From Sulfurimonas sp. UBA6014 (lineage in GTDB: Bacteria; Campylobacterota; Campylobacteria; Campylobacterales; Sulfurimonadaceae), in assembly GCA_002428085.1 (NCBI GenBank), contig DJAA01000054.1, forward strand, positions 8,020 through 18,904: a stretch of 10,885 bases of DNA. The letters are read 5' to 3'. The translations under genes and the position numbers were made by a program. The notes below the pieces were generated by a model. It did no database searches and had not been told where the DNA came from. It worked only from the letters and a program-made list of their open reading frames with translations. Shown here in pieces: positions 1 to 6,414 of the stretch (its first letter is position 1; every line of letters begins with the position of its first letter).

Positions 1-7
1 GCATGGG

Positions 8-1603
8 TTACATATAGTTCAGGATTTGTTTGCTTGTCTCTTCGTTTTCGACGATGATGTTTTTAAAACCCATGAAAGATAAAATCTCTTTGTCTTTCAT
101 GGCGTGTACTTTGATGATGACTTTTTCATGAGGGACGACCCTTTGGATTATTTGGCATACAAGATGGAGTTTTTTTGTGTTGTTGATGGCGACGACTATT
201 TTTTTTGCTCTGTTGATAAAGGCTTTTTTGAGAATCTCTCTGTTTGCTGCGTTGCCATAGATAACGGACTCATGTTTTGTTTGCGCGAGGTGAAACATAT
301 CGGGGTTGTTCTCTATGATGATGTAAAATTCCCCATCATTTTTTAGTTTCTCTGCGACATTTTGCCCAAATTCTCCATACCCTAAAATAACTACATGGTT
401 ATGTGTGGAGGAACTAAACATCGATTCTTGCGCCTCATGAATATCGTGTTTTATGAGTAAATCTGCCAAAATACTTAGGTTGTTTAAGATAAAAGGGGTG
501 AGAACCATAGAGATAACAATGACGATAATCATGATTTGCCCATACGGTGCCTCAACAAGGGAGTGAGAGCGGGCAAGTTCTAGGATGGCTAAGGCAAACT
601 CCCCGATTTGGATGAGTGAAAATGCGGTTTTTATACTGGTTCGTTTGTTGTTCGTTTTGCGTAATCGCGTTAAGAGATAAATAATCACCACTTTAATGAA
701 CATGATGCCAAAGAGTAAAAGTACGATAACAAGGGCGTACTCTAGTATGATGTCAAACTTTATCTGCATCCCGACCGTAACAAAGAAAACCCCTAAAAGC
801 AGGTCTCTAAAGGGGATAAGGTCGGCTTCTGCTTGGTGTTTGTATTTTGTCTCAGCGATGAGCATTCCCGCTACAAAAGCACCTAAAGAGTACGAAAAAC
901 CTATCTCATGAGCGCCATACGAAGCGGCTATGGCTAAAAATAAAATAGAACCAATAAAAAGCTCATCAGAGTGCGATTTGATGATTTGTGTAAAGAATGG
1001 TTCAAGAAGGTATTTTCCCACAATATACATCACCCCAAGCAAAACAAGAACGCCCACAGCGATACCCCATGCAATCAGTTCTAAAGAGCTCTCTTTAGAA
1101 CTGATTACCCCGATAATGACCAAGATAGGAATCACTGCAATATCTTGCATGATTAAAATCCCTAAGGCGTTTTTGCCGTATTGTTTATTGATTTCGCCTG
1201 TTTCGTTAAATGTCTTAAGAACAATGGCTGTAGAAGACATGGCAACTGCCATGGAGATGATGAGTGCACTGTATTTATCGAGGTCGAAAGTATAATATGC
1301 AAGGATAAAAATGATAGATGCACTCAAGAGAATTTGAGCACTTCCCACTACAAAAACCTCATATCGCATCGCATTTAAATGCTTCATGGAGAACTCTAGC
1401 CCTATAGTAAACATCAAAAAAACGACACCAAATTCGGCTATCTCTTTGAGCGTATCATTGTCTGCTACGCTATGCAAACCAAAAGCGTAAGAGATGACTG
1501 TCCCCGTTAAGATGTAGCCAATGATTGTAGATAAGCCAAACTTTTTGAGGATGATATTGAGCACCAAGGCAATAAAAAAAGTCGCAGATATAAGTCCTAG
1601 CAT
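8..1603 (-). CDS. kefB: Kef-type (CPA2) cation:proton antiporter with RCK/TrkA-N domain
   Basis: An inner-membrane monovalent cation (probably K+)/H+ antiporter of 531 aa. The symbol is a family-level call. Residues 1-385 are about a dozen hydrophobic helices of the CPA2 exchanger domain. Visible family motifs are SSTAIVLK (123-130), QDIAVIP (153-159; Gln-Asp is the Kef form of the ion-site pair), GAFVAGMLIAE (241-251), an LLLGVFFVTVGM segment (268-279) and QIGEFALAILELA (332-344). A cytoplasmic Rossmann domain follows, with VVILGYGEFG (404-413, GxGxxG) and Glu431 at the end of the second strand, as in NAD-binding RCK-N/TrkA-N domains. There is no RCK-C domain, and no KefF-type oxidoreductase gene is visible in the window. 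The ATG lies 4 bp after the stop of the upstream peptidase gene and has no clear Shine-Dalgarno, so translation is probably coupled. Glutathione gating as in E. coli KefB/C cannot be inferred. A 34-nt palindrome lies under residues 166-177. Confidence 0.93.
   Translation of the reverse strand: MLGLISATFFIALVLNIILKKFGLSTIIGYILTGTVISYAFGLHSVADNDTLKEIAEFGVVFLMFTIGLEFSMKHLNAMRYEVFVVGSAQILLSASIIFILAYYTFDLDKYSALIISMAVAMSSTAIVLKTFNETGEINKQYGKNALGILIMQDIAVIPILVIIGVISSKESSLELIAWGIAVGVLVLLGVMYIVGKYLLEPFFTQIIKSHSDELFIGSILFLAIAASYGAHEIGFSYSLGAFVAGMLIAETKYKHQAEADLIPFRDLLLGVFFVTVGMQIKFDIILEYALVIVLLLFGIMFIKVVIIYLLTRLRKTNNKRTSIKTAFSLIQIGEFALAILELARSHSLVEAPYGQIMIIVIVISMVLTPFILNNLSILADLLIKHDIHEAQESMFSSSTHNHVVILGYGEFGQNVAEKLKNDGEFYIIIENNPDMFHLAQTKHESVIYGNAANREILKKAFINRAKKIVVAINNTKKLHLVCQIIQRVVPHEKVIIKVHAMKDKEILSFMGFKNIIVENEETSKQILNYM
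1073..1106. repeat. Perfect 16-bp inverted repeat, 2-bp spacer, within the kef gene
   Basis: Arms 1073-1088 (AATCAGTTCTAAAGAG) and 1091-1106 (its exact reverse complement) flank CT at 1089-1090. The pairing stops at 1072/1107. The repeat encodes residues 166-177 (VISSKESSLELI) of the antiporter, just after the helix carrying the Gln-Asp motif and before the next hydrophobic stretch, so it sits in a short extramembrane loop. In RNA it could form a stem of about 15 bp with a tetraloop. No T-tract follows on either strand, which argues against an intrinsic terminator. Its function is unknown. Confidence 0.9.
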
Positions 1604-1607
1604 GAGG

Positions 1608-2642
1608 CTATTTTTCTATATACAATTGTTTTAAAATGGTGATGAGACTTTGCACTGCTCTTTGGGATGTGGTCTCATTTACAGTATGGTAACCAATCGT
1701 TGGTATCTGAAGTGTAGCCCCTTGTATCTCCCCTTTGGTGGCATAAATAAGTCTGCCTAGTTCGGTTGTCCCAAGAGAGCCTTTGACCCCGTTTTGCTTC
1801 ATGATATTTTTGAGATAGGTGTCTTTAAAATGGTAATTAATTTTCTCTTTTTGGGCGATATTTTTCATTTTATGTTTGAGTGGTGACCTAAAAACCGCGT
1901 TGGAGTCACGATTTCTTAGGACGATATCAAGGCTAGCAATATCATCTAAAGAGCTATAAGGGCTTGTATCTAATACAAGTAATTCGTTGGTGTTGATGTC
2001 AAAGCGTCGAAACCACTCAAGCAAAAATCTCCAGCTTTTCCCCGCTTCTTCGGAGGCTGTAAAAAAAGCTGTTCCTCTGTAGCCGATGTGGTACAGATGG
2101 ATGATGATGGCGACCGAGAGGACATTGTCAAGTTGCGCCGAGATGAGATCGTCTTTGATCTCTAACTTGTCAAGAAACGCCACTGGAGTCCCTGGAAACA
2201 AGAAGTCAAATCCATCCACTTTAAAAATGATGTTGTTTCTTCGCTCACATAAAAAAGCATCTTTGATGACACCAAGACCCAAATATGTCCCTGAATAGGG
2301 TTGATACGCCTGCACTTTTTCATCTACAAATCTTGAGGTGAAGTTAGACAAAAGTTTTTCAGAGTTCGAAGTTCCCGTCAAATCTGCTCTGTTTTTTGCG
2401 ATAAAAGCAGCATATTGAAATTCATTATGTCCTGTGCAAATCAGTCCGTGCCTATCAACATGCGCTGAGAGATACCCAGAATGCGGCTCGCTCCCCGTTG
2501 CAACAAGCACGCCATCATAGTACTCAACAAGCACTCCAATCTCTTCAAGTTCCCGTTTGACAAACATAAGAAAAGGGTGCTCCGCTCCCACAACGCTGGG
2601 TATGCGGATCAGTTGTTTGAGTGTGTCGTAAAATTGTTCCAT
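1608..2642 (-). CDS. M42-like zinc metallopeptidase (aminopeptidase/glutamyl aminopeptidase type)
   Basis: A probable cytoplasmic di-metal exopeptidase of 344 aa, close to the usual M42 length. The full ligand set of the MH clan can be read in order: His61 and Asp63 (HVD), bridging Asp172 (AQLDN), catalytic Glu198 and metal ligand Glu199 (TASEEAG), Asp225 (VLDTS) and His319 (YHTVNE). The 70-165 stretch between the first two motifs fits the apical insertion domain of M42 enzymes, which makes M42 a better fit than M20 or M28. There is no signal peptide. The ATG has a good ribosome site, AAGGA at 2649-2653, six bases upstream. The gene begins 19 bp after rimK ends and its stop is 4 bp before the kef start. 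Adjacency to rimK/rimB suggests, as inference only, that it trims Glu-rich peptides; some M42 enzymes are glutamyl aminopeptidases. The exact substrate cannot be read from sequence. Confidence 0.82.
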   Translation of the reverse strand: MEQFYDTLKQLIRIPSVVGAEHPFLMFVKRELEEIGVLVEYYDGVLVATGSEPHSGYLSAHVDRHGLICTGHNEFQYAAFIAKNRADLTGTSNSEKLLSNFTSRFVDEKVQAYQPYSGTYLGLGVIKDAFLCERRNNIIFKVDGFDFLFPGTPVAFLDKLEIKDDLISAQLDNVLSVAIIIHLYHIGYRGTAFFTASEEAGKSWRFLLEWFRRFDINTNELLVLDTSPYSSLDDIASLDIVLRNRDSNAVFRSPLKHKMKNIAQKEKINYHFKDTYLKNIMKQNGVKGSLGTTELGRLIYATKGEIQGATLQIPTIGYHTVNETTSQRAVQSLITILKQLYIEK

Positions 2643-2661
2643 CTCTTATCCTTCTAGGCGT

Positions 2662-3603
2662 TTATGCGCCGATACTATCTCTTTTAATTTTTCTTTTTTT
2701 TGTAGTGATTTCACATCGAGGTGCAAGATTTTTTTCAATGTACTCCATAACTTTACTTGCTATATCAATACCTGTCGATGTTTCAATTCCCTCAAGTCCA
2801 GGGGAAGAGTTTACTTCCATCACAAGAGGACCGCGAGCTGATTCTATCATATCAACTCCGCACACACCAAGCCCCATAGCTTTTGCAGCAGCAAGGGCAG
2901 TTGCTTTTTCTTTTCGTGAGAGTGTGTGCGCACTTGCACTTCCCCCTTGATGGAGGTTTGACCTAAAATCTCCCTCGGCACCTTGCCTTTTCATCGCTCC
3001 TACTACTTCGCCGTCGACAACAAAGGCTCGGATATCCGCACCGCCTGCTTCTGCGATGTATTCCTGAACAAGAAGATTGACATCCATGCCATAAAACGCG
3101 TCGAGTACAGATTTCGCAGCTTTTTCGCTCTCAAGTAAAACAACCCCCACGCCCTGCGTCCCCTCAAGTATTTTCAAAACCAAAGGAGCGCCGCCACTGA
3201 GGGCGATAACATCTTTTGAGCTTGATTTATTGGAAGCAAAAATCGTCTTTGGCATGTCGACATCATTTTTTGAAAGAACCTGCAGACTTCTTAGTTTGTC
3301 TCTGCTTCTAGCGATTGCGAGATTTCCTGAGGTGCTAAAAACATCCATCATCTCAAAGTGTCGTACCATTGCAGTTCCGTAAAAAGTTCTGCTTGCCCCT
3401 ATTCTAGGTATGATTGCATCGGGTTTTGGTAAAACTTTGCCCATGTAATTGACAATCAATTCCCCTTTCATAATCTCTATCGTGCATTTTAAATAATCTA
3501 CAACGCGCATCTCCCAGCCTTTTTGTTCTCCTGCTTGGACAAGCCTTCGCGTTGAATATAACTCTTTGTTTCTTGATAATATATATACTCTCATTTTTTT
3601 CAT
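2662..3603 (-). CDS. rimK: RimK, ATP-grasp alpha-L-glutamate ligase (ribosomal protein S6 modification)
   Basis: This enzyme joins L-glutamate by peptide bonds using ATP. In E. coli it extends the C-terminus of ribosomal protein S6 and can make free poly-alpha-glutamate. The 313-aa product has an N-terminal domain with the RimK opening (MRVYILSRN, 4-12) and PRIGAS (66-71). The ATP-grasp fold follows, with Lys144 and the glycine loop GTQGVGV (148-154), QEYI (180-183), DIRAFVV (190-196), DFRSNLHQGG (212-221), and the metal-binding Asp251, Glu263 and Asn265 in VMEVNSSPG. The C-terminus carries about ten extra residues, strongly basic (TTKKRKIKR, 300-308), compared with the 300-aa E. coli protein. 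The start overlaps the rimB stop (ATGA, 3600-3603), so the two are translationally coupled. M1 and M4 are both possible starts. AGGGA (3607-3611) is only 3 bases from M1 and 12 from M4, while M4 aligns with the E. coli start. Confidence 0.95.
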   Translation of the reverse strand: MKKMRVYILSRNKELYSTRRLVQAGEQKGWEMRVVDYLKCTIEIMKGELIVNYMGKVLPKPDAIIPRIGASRTFYGTAMVRHFEMMDVFSTSGNLAIARSRDKLRSLQVLSKNDVDMPKTIFASNKSSSKDVIALSGGAPLVLKILEGTQGVGVVLLESEKAAKSVLDAFYGMDVNLLVQEYIAEAGGADIRAFVVDGEVVGAMKRQGAEGDFRSNLHQGGSASAHTLSRKEKATALAAAKAMGLGVCGVDMIESARGPLVMEVNSSPGLEGIETSTGIDIASKVMEYIEKNLAPRCEITTKKRKIKRDSIGA

Positions 3604-4022
3604 ATTTCCCTACTTAAATATTGTTTTGATACATCTACTAAAAATTTGTTTGCTAAAAATTGTTTTCCTATAAGCATCGGATATCGCATGTCCGAGCGAT
3701 TTGTGAGAGAGACAACTGTTTTATAGTTTTTGCCAAAAAATTCTACGTTTACCCGAATAGAAGCTCTCTCTTGGATTTCACCGTTGGAGCTTTTAACTTT
3801 TTTAACTTTATAGAGTGGCATGACTACTCTTTTGCCATGATAGGATTCATGAATCTCATCAAGGAGAGTAAAATGTACAAAATTGTCCGCATCTATGGTG
3901 ATGTCATCACAATGCAGTGCATTAGAATCTGCGCCAGTATCAACTTTGGCATCCAAATCATAAAGTTCTAAATCTAAAATAGAGATTAGCTCAATGGTAC
4001 CTATTATTTTTTTTTTAGGCAT
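3600..4022 (-). CDS. rimB: RimB-type retropepsin-like protease (PF05618, 'ATP-dependent zinc protease')
   Basis: A small cytoplasmic protease-fold protein of 140 aa. In Pseudomonas the homologous RimB removes glutamates added to S6 by RimK, so rimB-rimK forms a write/erase pair. The family is often labelled ATP-dependent zinc protease, but the key motif seen here, KVDTGADSNALH (26-37) with Asp28-Thr29-Gly30, is that of retroviral-type aspartic proteases. The second conserved block, NRSDMRYPMLIGKQFL (108-123), is also present. The start at 4022 is preferred over an in-frame ATG at 4097 for three reasons: it has GGAG seven bases upstream (4030-4033), the family block begins right after it, and the longer form would overlap ppk2 by 50 bases. 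The stop overlaps the rimK ATG. Codons 3-6 contain ten consecutive A residues. No c-di-GMP-linked rimA is present in the window. Confidence 0.9.
   Translation of the reverse strand: MPKKKIIGTIELISILDLELYDLDAKVDTGADSNALHCDDITIDADNFVHFTLLDEIHESYHGKRVVMPLYKVKKVKSSNGEIQERASIRVNVEFFGKNYKTVVSLTNRSDMRYPMLIGKQFLANKFLVDVSKQYLSREI
4007..4016 (-). repeat. A10 homopolymer at codons 3-6 of rimB
   Basis: Ten T on the plus strand read as AAA AAA AAA A in the rimB frame (Lys3-Lys4-Lys5 and the first base of Ile6). Runs of this length can cause polymerase slippage or indel mutation. ppk2 (A8 directly after its ATG) and rimK (A7) also start with A-runs, so the tract may only reflect A-rich initiation regions. 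Confidence 0.85.
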
Positions 4023-4029
4023 GTAAAGA

Positions 4030-4033
4030 CTCC
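4030..4033 (-). promoter_or_regulatory. Ribosome binding site of rimB
   Basis: GGAG on the minus strand, seven bases before the ATG at 4022, inside the 25-bp gap after the ppk2 stop. It decides the short rimB start over the ATG at 4097. Confidence 0.75.
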
Positions 4034-4047
4034 GTTTTTTGATAGTG

Positions 4048-4869
4048 TTAGGTATTTTTTTCAGCAAAACTTTGTTTGTCCATGATGGCGAGTTCATCTT
4101 CAGCGCAAAAGACTATTTTAGGGTCGAGAACAAGATCTATGGCACGATTTTTGCCATCGTAATTTACTTGATTTAAAATAAGTTTCAAGGTCTCAAGCCG
4201 TGCTTTATGTTTGTCGCTTGAGCGAATCACATACCAAGGTGCTTTTTTATTGTTTGTACCTTTGAGCATATTGTATTTTGTTCTTGAGAACTCTTCCCAC
4301 ATGCTTTGCGCTTGCAGGTCGATTTCGCTGAGTTTCCACTGACGCAACGGGTCGTTTCGGCGTTGTTCAAATCTTGCAGCTTGCTTCTCTTTTGTCACAC
4401 TGAAGTAAAGCTTGACCAGCAAGGTCCCTTGGTCTACTAAGGACTCTTCAAAAGGGACGACATCTTTCATAAAAAGTCTATGCTCTTCCTTTGAGCAAAA
4501 ACCAAAAATTGGCTCCACCATCGCACGGTTATACCAGCTTCTGTCATATAAAACAATCTCTCCGCCATGAGGAAAGTGTTTGATATATCTTTGAAAATAC
4601 CACTCACTTCGCTCATGCTCAGTTGGTCTTCCTAGTGCGACTATGCGGTAGTGTTTAGGGTTCATGTAACGGCTTACACTCCCGATAACACTCCCTTTGC
4701 CTGCTGCATCACGCCCTTCAAAAAGGATAATCATTTTGAGTTTATAACGCTCAATGTGCTGTTGGAGTTTTACAAGTTCTGCCTGATATGGCTCAAGTGC
4801 CAGATTTTCACTATAAGTCTGAATCGCCTCTTGGTACTGTGCTTCTGTTAAATTGTTGTTTTTTTTCAT
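4048..4869 (-). CDS. ppk2: Polyphosphate kinase 2 (PPK2, single-domain)
   Basis: This enzyme transfers phosphate between inorganic polyphosphate and nucleoside diphosphates (ADP or GDP), mainly making NTPs from polyP in class I members. The 273-aa protein is a single PPK2 P-loop domain. Walker A is FEGRDAAGKGS (50-60, Lys58), followed by ALGRPTEHERSEWYFQRY (78-95) and the Walker B-like YDRSWYNRAMVEP (108-120) with Asp109 and Arg110. The lid region includes RFEQRRNDPLRQWKLS (166-181). Single-domain length and these motifs suit class I; class (ADP versus AMP versus both) is not settled by eye. ATG at 4869 has only a weak GAG six bases before it and is followed by A8 (Lys2-Lys3). It is the first gene of the minus-strand block, behind an extended -10 promoter. 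PPK2 needs Mg2+, and the divergent neighbour is mgtE. Confidence 0.95.
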   Translation of the reverse strand: MKKNNNLTEAQYQEAIQTYSENLALEPYQAELVKLQQHIERYKLKMIILFEGRDAAGKGSVIGSVSRYMNPKHYRIVALGRPTEHERSEWYFQRYIKHFPHGGEIVLYDRSWYNRAMVEPIFGFCSKEEHRLFMKDVVPFEESLVDQGTLLVKLYFSVTKEKQAARFEQRRNDPLRQWKLSEIDLQAQSMWEEFSRTKYNMLKGTNNKKAPWYVIRSSDKHKARLETLKLILNQVNYDGKNRAIDLVLDPKIVFCAEDELAIMDKQSFAEKNT

Positions 4870-4912
4870 TTTTTTCTCATTCAGTAAAAAAGTTTTATAT
4901 ACGTTTCATGTA

Positions 4913-4941
4913 ATTGTAGCATTAATACGACCGAGTTTTAA
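4913..4941 (-). promoter_or_regulatory. Putative sigma70 promoter for the ppk2-rimB-rimK block
   Basis: On the minus strand TTAAAA (4936-4941, 4/6 to TTGACA) lies 17 bp before TACAAT (4913-4918, 5/6 to TATAAT), with TG one base upstream of the -10 (extended -10 at 4920-4921). The predicted start of transcription near 4905 would give a leader of about 35-40 bases before the ppk2 ATG. Confidence 0.55.
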
Positions 4942-4965
4942 CCGCAAAAAATTGTGGAATTTATA

Positions 4966-4992
4966 TTGCATACAACTCTTTTTTTATATAAT
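4966..4992 (+). promoter_or_regulatory. Putative sigma70 promoter for the mgtE-chaA-tamAB block
   Basis: A perfect TATAAT (4987-4992) is preceded by a T-rich run (4979-4985). The only -35-like sequence is TTGCAT (4966-4971) at a short 15-bp spacing. A strong -10 behind T-rich sequence with a poor -35 is the known promoter style of Campylobacter and Helicobacter vegetative sigma factor. The leader to the mgtE ATG would be about 38 bases, too short for an Mg2+ riboswitch. Confidence 0.55.
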
Positions 4993-5026
4993 GTACCTTC
5001 ATTTTATAAAAATTGCTCATATGGCG

Positions 5027-5032
5027 AGGAGG
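5027..5032 (+). promoter_or_regulatory. Ribosome binding site of mgtE
   Basis: AGGAGG, four bases before the ATG at 5037. It fixes that start over an in-frame TTG at 5013, which would add eight residues and place this site inside the coding region. Confidence 0.85.
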
Positions 5033-5036
5033 GTAC

Positions 5037-6404
5037 ATGGAAGTAAATCTTGTGCAGATAGAATCATTAGTAGCACTTGTTCACTCCGAGATAGAGCAGT
5101 ATAGGGACAACAACGCAACGCTGCACCCGTATGACATCGCTGAACAACTCTTAGAACTCCGTGAGCTCAGCACGGAAGAGTATGTCAAAATCATCAAAAA
5201 AATCCCTCATGATTTGTTTGCAGAAGTCCTCTCTGAATTTCCCGATTATGTTCAAGAAGAGACAGCAGATTTACTCAGTGTTAAGAAACTCGCAGATATT
5301 GCTTCCAAAATGGATACCGATGATGCGGCAACGCTTATTCATAACATCAGCGAAGAGCATGAAGAGATTTCACAAAATATCCTTGAGACGTTTGATGATG
5401 AGGATAAAGAGCTTCTCGAGCAACTAATCGCGTATGAAGAGGATGAAGCTGGGTCGTACATGCAAACCGAACTTTTCAGTGCAAAACTTACTGAAAATAT
5501 AGGCGTAGCCATCAAAAGACTCAAACAGCTCAAAGAGAGCGGTGAAGTGGACAATATCTGGCATGTCCATTTAGTCGATATTAAAAACAAATATATCGGT
5601 TCAATTGGACTTGAAGACTTGATTATCTTTGAACATGATTTGACTTTCAAAGATATACCAATCGAAAAACACAAAACGTATCATGCCAACCATAAAAGCG
5701 ACATCAAAGACGTTGTTGACATGGTGACAAACTATAACCTCACTTCTGTTCCTGTGGTAGATAATTTTAACCGTCTTATCGGGAGAATAACCTCGGATGA
5801 TATTTACGATATTATCCAAGAGACTGCGACGGAACAAATCTTTAACCTCGCAGGGGTAAACGACTCGGCGGAGCAAGAAGAAGATATGTTTGAAATTGGC
5901 AAGACAAGAGCCATTTGGCTCGGACTTAACCTTATTACTGCTATTGCGGCCTCTTTGGTTATTGGCATCTTTGATAGCACCATTGAGTCTTTGGTTGCTT
6001 TAGCTGTTTTGATGCCCATTGTTGCTTCTATGGGGGGAAATGCGGGAACACAAACTTTGACGGTAACGGTGCGGCAAATGGCTTTGGGTGATATCGAAGG
6101 GGAAGACGCTATTAAAACTATTAAAAAAGAGGTTGTTCTAGCCCTTATCAATGGAAGTATTTTTGCTATAGTGATCGGTGTCATCGCTTACTTTTGGTTT
6201 AATATCCCTCTTTTGGGGGTAGTCATAGCCTTGTCTATGGTTATTAACCTTATTGGAGCTGGTTTTTTTGGAAGCGTTATCCCGCTTATCCTTCAAAAAG
6301 CAGGGGTTGACCCCGCTATTGGGAGTACCGTTTTACTCACAACTGTGACTGATGTTGTTGGATTTTTCAGCTTCTTGGGACTTGCGACACTTATCTTAAT
6401 TTAA
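5037..6404 (+). CDS. mgtE: MgtE Mg2+ channel/transporter
   Basis: An inner-membrane dimeric Mg2+ channel gated by intracellular Mg2+. The 455-aa protein has the full MgtE layout: helical MgtE_N domain (about 20-130), two CBS domains (about 138-260), a connecting 'plug' helix (about 262-290) and five membrane helices (about 292-455). The pore signature is PIVASMGGNAGTQTLTVTVRQ (the GGNAGTQT block is 333-340), and Asp439 in TTVTDVVGFF matches the pore Asp of the Thermus protein. Acidic residues in the N and CBS domains (DTDD 93-96, DDED 120-123, EEDEAGS 134-140) fit Mg2+ sensing. It is first in the plus-strand block and ends 10 bp before the ChaA-like gene. CBS/N-domain gating makes regulation at the protein level likely; no M-box riboswitch fits in the short leader. 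Confidence 0.96.
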   Translation: MEVNLVQIESLVALVHSEIEQYRDNNATLHPYDIAEQLLELRELSTEEYVKIIKKIPHDLFAEVLSEFPDYVQEETADLLSVKKLADIASKMDTDDAATLIHNISEEHEEISQNILETFDDEDKELLEQLIAYEEDEAGSYMQTELFSAKLTENIGVAIKRLKQLKESGEVDNIWHVHLVDIKNKYIGSIGLEDLIIFEHDLTFKDIPIEKHKTYHANHKSDIKDVVDMVTNYNLTSVPVVDNFNRLIGRITSDDIYDIIQETATEQIFNLAGVNDSAEQEEDMFEIGKTRAIWLGLNLITAIAASLVIGIFDSTIESLVALAVLMPIVASMGGNAGTQTLTVTVRQMALGDIEGEDAIKTIKKEVVLALINGSIFAIVIGVIAYFWFNIPLLGVVIALSMVINLIGAGFFGSVIPLILQKAGVDPAIGSTVLLTTVTDVVGFFSFLGLATLILI

Positions 6405-6414
6405 AAGGAATATT

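Noticed and set aside
1073..1115. The 16-bp palindrome as an intrinsic terminator
   Set aside because: No run of T follows on either strand and it lies in the middle of an intact reading frame.
1238..1253. 7-bp inverted repeat CATGGCA/TGCCATG in the kef gene
   Set aside because: Arms of 7 bp with a short spacer are expected by chance in a window this size.
1963..1979. 7-bp inverted repeat CTTGTAT/ATACAAG in the peptidase gene
   Set aside because: Chance-level arm length, no T-tract, within coding sequence of a conserved motif (LDTS).
4023..4097. Longer rimB reading frame starting at ATG 4097
   Set aside because: It would overlap ppk2 by 50 bases, has no ribosome site, and adds 25 residues not typical of the family; ATG 4022 has GGAG at good spacing.
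5013..5036. TTG start giving an 8-residue longer MgtE
   Set aside because: The AGGAGG at 5027-5032 would then lie inside the coding region; ATG 5037 is clearly better.
4993..5036. Mg2+ riboswitch (M-box) upstream of mgtE
   Set aside because: The leader after the predicted promoter is only about 38 bases, too short for a known Mg2+ riboswitch, and no stem array is visible.
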